Shown here: positions 60,501 through 64,000 of the stretch, in pieces
Layout of the letters: each line of letters opens with the position of its first letter
How positions within the stretch are numbered: the stretch's first letter is position 1
Assembly (NCBI GenBank): GCA_013399875.1
Contig: VXAZ01007544.1
Location: 219,155-283,154 of the forward strand
Direction of reading: 5' to 3'
Source: Gymnorhina tibicen
Taxonomy: Eukaryota > Chordata > Aves > Passeriformes > Artamidae
Length of the DNA: 64,000 nt
Made by a program: the position numbers and the translations under genes
The notes under the pieces: generated by a model
The model's input: only the letters and a program-made list of their open reading frames with translations
Database searches by the model: none
Told to the model about the DNA's origin: nothing

Positions 60501-63500
60501 ACATGTAAGTTATGATACAGAACCGGAAAAAATTTTCATGGGCAAAAAATCCCCCTCCCCCCCACCCCCAGCACTGGGGGGCAGTGGGGGGAGAGGGGGA
60601 GTGAATAGCCAAGACAAATAGTTAAATACCCTTCCTCCCCCTTCCTCCGTCCTCCCCAGAGCAAGTCTGTGCAGGCATTTCTCCTTACTCCTTCCTGCTC
60701 CAAATTTCCCCATTTCTTCAAATGTCTGTCTTCACCTTTCTCCTCACACATCCCCTCTCATTGTTCCCGTTTTCTTTTCACATTTTTCCTTCTGTGTGTA
60801 CATTTGTACACACAGATTTCTTCCCATGTCTCTTGCCCTTACCAACTATCAATTTTACTAATATGTTTCAGCAGAGGCACCCTATACTCTTCTCACTGGT
60901 TCAAATTTTGGTGCATGATGGGTTTCCATCCATTTCAGAACTGTCTGCAACAGGTACGGGGCAGTTCGTTGCTTTCTTTCAAAAAGGGCACCCCTGCAGC
61001 TGCCTGCTACCAAACCCCGAAGTTTATGCCCCATCAGTACATAAAAAAACTGAAGCACCATTTTATTTGCGCTGTGTCCTAGTATTGGTGACCCCATCAT
61101 ACAATTTTGGTGTTGAAAAAACACCCAAGTGAGAAAAATGAGCTGAGTAAGGTTAACATGAAAGCATTACCTCCTCCCTGTTGGATGAAGTATTGCTCCA
61201 TATTATCACAGTCTATTTTAGTCCTGCAGAAAATAATGGCTTGGTCCATCTTGTGCTCTTTGATTGCCCGAACAGTGTATTCACCTTTTAGAATTTTAAT
61301 AGCTTCAGACCACATTTCTAAATAAAAATAAAGACGTTATTTCACTCAAATTGTTTAAAAACATGAAGAACCTTTGAACTGCATATACCTTTAAAGTTCT
61401 CTAGCCTTCCACTAGACAGTTAAACTTTTATTATTAGAGCAAATAAGATAAACTTTCAATTTCTAGCTGTCCCCTCCACGTTCCCATGCTCCAAGGTGAT
61501 ACAATACAGAAAGAACAAAACCACTTAGAAGTTTCAAGTTTTTTATACACACCAACAAACACTTGTCTACAAATCTGCAAAATATATATTCAAGTTTCTT
61601 TCCCACTCCCCAGTTACAGAAACACATTTCTCTTAAATACTACGAGAACACAGAAATAAAAATTTGGAGGAACATGACTCAAGGCCAGTATCTACCACAA
61701 TTTACCTTTACTTCAAAACATCTACAAAAATTTCAGAAGCTATTTCTTAGTGTTGCTGATTACCTGGAGTGTTAGCGCCAGGTCGTGTATTGTCTTTTGC
61801 ATGTACTTCATCAGTCTAAGGAAAAACACCAACAAAAAAGCCCCCCAAGTCATTAGTCCACTCTTTACAGAGAAATACTTAACTCCATTGACTTATAACT
61901 AGGAAGAAATCCAAGTTTAAAGGTAATCTTAGCATTCTGTTCTCAGCCAAGTTAATCTACCTTTAGGTAAAGCAAAGTCTTGAGTTTAAGCACACAAAAC
62001 TTATTCATAAAAAAGGGAATTAAAATTATTTATGTAGACACTGGATAGAAAACACCTTTGAACAAAGTGAAGAATTAAAAAAACCCGAACAAACCTGAAT
62101 CAAAAAGCATTGTCAAATACAGTTAAATCACAAACAGTAGTTCCTTATCTTTTTCCCTGTGCTAGGCTGAATCAGATACAAACTTTAAACCCAAGTGAAA
62201 TGAACTCATAGTATCTTTTCATTAAGTTGTAGTAACATGTGACAAACAGAGGTTCCAGAGACAAAGAGGGGTTAAGAAAACCTAGACTTGCAACTGCACC
62301 ACAGCTGCCAAGAACAAAATACGGTCCCAGGTTATTCATAACCTGAATACTAAAGACCTGAACAACCACCACCTTCTCACATGAGTAGGTGTCTGGTGAA
62401 TGTAGAATTTAGAGTCTCAAATGCTGTCTGATATGAAATCCATTCCTCTAAAAACTGCTCATCTCACACGGGTTCGAGACAGAACTACCTTATAGAATGA
62501 TCAGTCTTGGCAGGTTTATTTCCTCCTGCCCAGTCAGAAAAGAGGTACTAAGTACAGTTAGGCCATGGACCATTAGCTGTGAAACGAGTCAAAAAAGCAC
62601 AGTGCCATTGTTCTCTTGTGCAAATCAGACTGTTTCTCTATTAAGCTCTTCCTCAATCCTGTTTGTAACACTGAGCTGTTCAGAAACAGTGCCTGATATG
62701 ATGCTGACTACCATAGAACAAACCATTTCACATTAAGCTGTTTCAATAGTCAGCTGAGATCCTTCAACACTAGGTCCCTGTTCTGAAGGTTAAATAAGTA
62801 AACGTGCACAAATAACTAAGTTTCACTTACCCTGATGTGATTCTTGCCAAGCCTTTCCCAGAGTTTATCAGCTTTTGGATTTACAGGCACAACTACATGG
62901 TGTACAGTTTCAGGGACAGAATCTTCTCCTTTCAAATCAACCCAGGTTGGAAAATGCATGATCTTTTCGGATAGTTTTTTCACATCAAAAGAATGCAGTG
63001 TTGCAGAGCACACAATCACCTGAAAAGAGTCATATGGATACCACTGAAGATAAGATCCTCCCAGCCCAAACAGGTGGGAGTAGAACTGGAAGAATTTGTA
63101 GTTGAATAGCATAATGTAGCACAACAGAAAGAGTTTGGATTTCCTCATCACAGGAACCACTCAGTTGGCAAGAGTCAGGACACAAAATAAGTTGCTTAAT
63201 TATTCTCTTACAAAGACCCAGTCATTTAGTAGGAAGAATGCTAAACTATTGAAAGCTGATGAATCAAGATTATTAACACATTGCAAATCATAAAGTATGT
63301 AGTCAGTCATGTTTTGATATATTTATATAAAAATAATTTAAACTGAAAACAGCTCAACACTAGGCTTCAACATCTGGAATCCTAAAAATACATTTTCATA
63401 GGCAATTACTGAACTCACTGAACAAGTGTTAACTTTTGCAGAAGAGCTTTACCAAACTCCGAAGAAGCATGCTCCATGCCAAATAGTCAAAAACTGAAAG

Positions 63501-63684
63501 CGGAGCCCACCACACACACAAAAACATCAAAGCAAACAAAACAAGCAAACAAAAAAACCACAACAAAAAAACCCAAATCACAAACATTGCATACCTGAAG
63601 TCTCTTTCCATCTGAGGTTATCTGAGGAATTTGACTGTGGATCCTGTTTATGAAATCTGAATAACCTTGCAGGAGAAGGCCATC
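57383..63684 (-). CDS. DDX1: DDX1, ATP-dependent DEAD-box RNA helicase 1, C-terminal half (11 exons, 5' partial)
   Basis: Spliced coding sequence on the minus strand: join of 63595-63684, 62831-63019, 61764-61815, 61171-61317, 60379-60470, 59737-59809, 59210-59282, 59050-59092, 58730-58825, 57840-57960 and 57383-57513. The exons total 1107 nt, that is 368 residues plus TGA, with no internal stop and matching phases at every junction. If the family length is 740, they cover residues 373-740. Visible motifs are motif III (CSATL, about 406-410), motif IV (AIIFCRT, 509-515), motif V (TDVAARGID, 572-580) and motif VI (HRIGRVGR, 601-608). The protein ends [12 protein letters not shown]1 is known to unwind RNA and RNA-DNA duplexes, to belong to the RTCB tRNA-ligase complex, and to act in 3' end processing and in RNA clearance at DNA breaks, in nucleus and cytoplasm. 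The SPRY domain and motifs Q and I must lie beyond 64000. All exons look intact, so this is a functional gene and not a retrocopy. Confidence 0.97.
57514..57839 (-). other. DDX1: DDX1 intron (last)
   Basis: 326 nt between the two last coding exons. AT-rich, with nothing further recognised. Confidence 0.9.
57840..57960 (-). CDS. DDX1: DDX1 exon, residues about 658-697
   Basis: This exon is 121 nt, 40 codons plus one base, between a CTCTTAG acceptor and a GTAAGC donor. It encodes [13 protein letters not shown], then an acidic stretch (VPVDDFDGK), and ends YGQKRALG before a split glycine codon. Confidence 0.95.
57961..58729 (-). other. DDX1: DDX1 intron
   Basis: 769 nt with GT-AG ends on the minus strand. 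AT-rich; no repeat or embedded RNA gene recognised. Confidence 0.9.
58730..58825 (-). CDS. DDX1: DDX1 exon, residues about 626-657
   Basis: This exon is 96 nt, exactly 32 codons, phase 0 at both ends, between an ATTTCCAG acceptor and a GTAAGC donor. It encodes [18 protein letters not shown] and ends TIWYNEMQ. It is a cysteine-containing segment after motif VI that is specific to DDX1. Confidence 0.95.
59050..59092 (-). CDS. DDX1: DDX1 microexon-sized exon, residues about 611-625
   Basis: This exon is only 43 nt, one base plus 14 codons ([14 protein letters not shown]), between a TTTCAG acceptor and a GTAATT donor. It lies between introns of 117 and 224 nt, the two shortest complete introns seen in this part of the gene. 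It is too short to be found without splicing context. Confidence 0.93.
59210..59282 (-). CDS. DDX1: DDX1 exon, residues about 588-610 (motif VI)
   Basis: This exon is 73 nt with split codons at both ends, between an ACACAG acceptor and a GTATGTG donor. It encodes [27 protein letters not shown] is motif VI, whose arginines act as the arginine finger for ATP hydrolysis in DEAD-box enzymes. Confidence 0.96.
59283..59736 (-). other. DDX1: DDX1 intron
   Basis: 454 nt with GT-AG ends. A short T-run lies near 59321 on the plus strand. Nothing else recognised. Confidence 0.9.
59737..59809 (-). CDS. DDX1: DDX1 exon, residues about 563-586 (motif V)
   Basis: This exon is 73 nt, 24 codons plus one base, between a TGTAG acceptor and a GTAAG donor. 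It encodes [28 protein letters not shown] is motif V, which contacts RNA and ATP. Confidence 0.96.
59810..60378 (-). other. DDX1: DDX1 intron holding a tandem duplication
   Basis: 569 nt with GT-AG ends. It contains the perfect 28-bp tandem duplication at 60080-60135, listed separately. The rest is AT-rich unique sequence. Confidence 0.9.
60080..60135. repeat. Perfect tandem duplication, 2 x 28 bp
   Basis: The 28-bp unit beginning ACTTTAAAAAACAATG and ending GCTATAG occurs at 60080-60107 and again, identical, at 60108-60135. It lies in a DDX1 intron. Perfect identity points to a recent slippage event, possibly polymorphic. Confidence 0.95.
60379..60470 (-). CDS. DDX1: DDX1 exon, residues about 533-562
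   Basis: This exon is 92 nt, two bases plus 30 codons, between a TTTCAG acceptor and a GTGATG donor. The donor lacks the usual GTA/GTG-AG pattern but fits a GT-rule intron. It reads [18 protein letters not shown] in its middle and ends DRFK, the helicase core segment between motifs IV and V. Confidence 0.95.
60471..61170 (-). other. DDX1: DDX1 intron holding a C/G-run hairpin
   Basis: 700 nt with GT-AG ends. It holds the C-run/G-run inverted repeat at 60550-60601 and a pyrimidine-rich plus strand beyond it (about 60630-60880). Two overlapping plus-strand open frames (60669-61082, 60722-61132) follow this skewed composition and are not credible genes. Confidence 0.88.
60550..60601. repeat. 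C-run/G-run inverted repeat in a DDX1 intron
   Basis: Plus-strand runs of C (5, 7 and 5) at 60551-60569 face runs of G (6, 6 and 5) at 60575-60600, with AGCACT between them. The arms can pair imperfectly into a hairpin. Either strand also carries enough G runs to form a G-quadruplex. Confidence 0.85.
61171..61317 (-). CDS. DDX1: DDX1 exon, residues about 484-531 (start of helicase domain 2, motif IV)
   Basis: This exon is 147 nt and carries split codons at both ends. The acceptor is TTTAG and the donor GTAATG, a usable but non-optimal 5' splice site. It encodes [13 protein letters not shown] at its start, then AIIFCRT (motif IV), and ends YFIQQGG before a split glycine codon. Confidence 0.96.
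61318..61763 (-). other. DDX1: DDX1 intron
   Basis: 446 nt with GT-AG ends. Unique AT-rich sequence; nothing recognised. Confidence 0.9.
61764..61815 (-). CDS. DDX1: DDX1 exon, residues about 466-482
   Basis: This exon is 52 nt, 17 codons plus one base, between a CTTAG acceptor and a GTAATC donor. It reads [17 protein letters not shown]; the following glutamate codon is split across the intron. It is a short interdomain segment specific to DDX1. Confidence 0.94.
61816..62830 (-). other. DDX1: DDX1 intron (longest complete one here)
   Basis: 1015 nt with GT-AG ends. Short open frames on both strands look random. No repeat was recognised with confidence. Confidence 0.9.
62831..63019 (-). CDS. 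DDX1: DDX1 exon, residues about 403-465 (motif III, SAT)
   Basis: This exon is 189 nt, 63 codons, phase 0 at both ends, between a TTTTCAG acceptor and a GTAAGT donor. It starts [10 protein letters not shown], which contains the SAT motif that couples ATP hydrolysis to strand separation in DEAD-box enzymes. It then continues through the linker between the two RecA-like domains and ends LGKNHIR. Confidence 0.96.
63020..63594 (-). other. DDX1: DDX1 intron
   Basis: 575 nt with GT-AG ends. It contains an A/C-rich low-complexity stretch at about 63509-63585, which on the transcribed strand gives a T/G-rich tract close to the donor end. Confidence 0.9.
63595..63684 (-). CDS. DDX1: DDX1 exon, residues about 373-402 (last D of the DEAD box)
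   Basis: This exon is 90 nt, 30 codons, phase 0 at both ends. It follows a CAG acceptor (minus strand) and precedes a GTATGC donor. It begins with the GAT codon for the final D of motif II, so the DEA codons must end the preceding exon outside the window. It reads [11 protein letters not shown] near its start and SDGKRLQ at its end, both characteristic of DDX1. Confidence 0.95.
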
Positions 63685-64000
63685 CTGCATGGGGATGAAA
63701 TAGAAGAGATGAAGCTGCAAATCTCCCTTGTTTCTCAGTCTTTACATTTGAGTTAGATAAGCAATACACTTATAGCCTCAGAAGTTTTTGCTTTTAATTA
63801 GCTGGACAGGTCAATGCATGGCAGGGATACTATTACTAAGGAGAAAAAACCCTGTACAAATGTGGAGTATCTTACATTATAGCTGCTGTGCTTCACAATA
63901 ATCTCAGCAGCTACTACCAGCTAATACCCCAAGGCATTTAATCTTTGTGAATATTCAGTTGTACTGTAACAGATCAGAGATGCACTTATTTCACAGCATA
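63685..64000 (-). other. DDX1: DDX1 intron, partial
   Basis: Sequence upstream (on the minus strand) of the exon that starts with the last D of the DEAD box. The intron runs beyond the window. No further exon was seen up to 64000. Confidence 0.85.

Noticed and set aside
60669..61132. Two overlapping plus-strand frames of about 137 codons inside DDX1
   Set aside because: They lie antisense in an intron whose pyrimidine-rich composition removes stop codons. No domain is visible and two frames are open at once.
62816..63160. 114-codon minus-strand open frame taken as a gene of its own
   Set aside because: It is the 189-nt DDX1 exon read through into both flanking introns. Splice sites at 63019 and 62831 define the real exon.

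Overview
The window is vertebrate nuclear DNA, almost certainly from a bird. It has interrupted, spliced coding sequence, long AT-rich non-coding stretches, and many degraded copies of CR1, the dominant avian LINE, including the typical avian CR1 3' end (for example near 14360 and 48600). There are no bacterial-style operons, and no tRNA, rRNA or CRISPR arrays were seen.

One protein-coding gene can be supported: DDX1, the DEAD-box RNA helicase 1, on the minus strand. Eleven exons between 57383 and 63684 were joined by hand. Each has AG/GT splice borders and compatible phase. Together they encode 368 residues and a stop. If the protein is the usual 740 residues, these are residues 373-740: from the last D of the DEAD box through motif III (SAT), all of helicase domain 2 (motifs IV, V and VI) and the C-terminal tail. 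The 5' exons (SPRY domain, motifs Q and I, and most of the DEAD box) lie beyond 64000. The 3' UTR appears to be very short, with an AATAAA signal about 30 bases after the stop.

Positions 1 to about 57320 lie downstream of DDX1. In amniotes I know, DDX1 lies between NBAS and MYCN, and the DDX1 3' side faces MYCN across a gene-poor interval. This window therefore probably covers the DDX1-proximal part of that desert. I see no MYCN exon. Its content is AT-rich unique sequence, CR1 fragments on both strands (about 3.3, 6.1-6.9, 12.3, 14.4, 15.7, 21.7, 25.8-26.7, 27.8, 29.3, 44.9 and 48.5 kb), one probable retroviral LTR remnant (about 16.2-16.7 kb), microsatellites and homopolymers.

The most interesting non-repeat signals are: a small dense CpG patch (54825-55012) 2.4 kb past the DDX1 end; stretches that look like conserved regulatory elements (about 30.3, 32.1 and 40.8-41.3 kb), one with twin TTTAATTAAA palindromes; a four-tract G-quadruplex motif at 30294; and a C-run/G-run hairpin inside a DDX1 intron (60550-60601). 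No novel protein system was found. The functional readings of the non-coding signals are inferences that need alignment or expression data.
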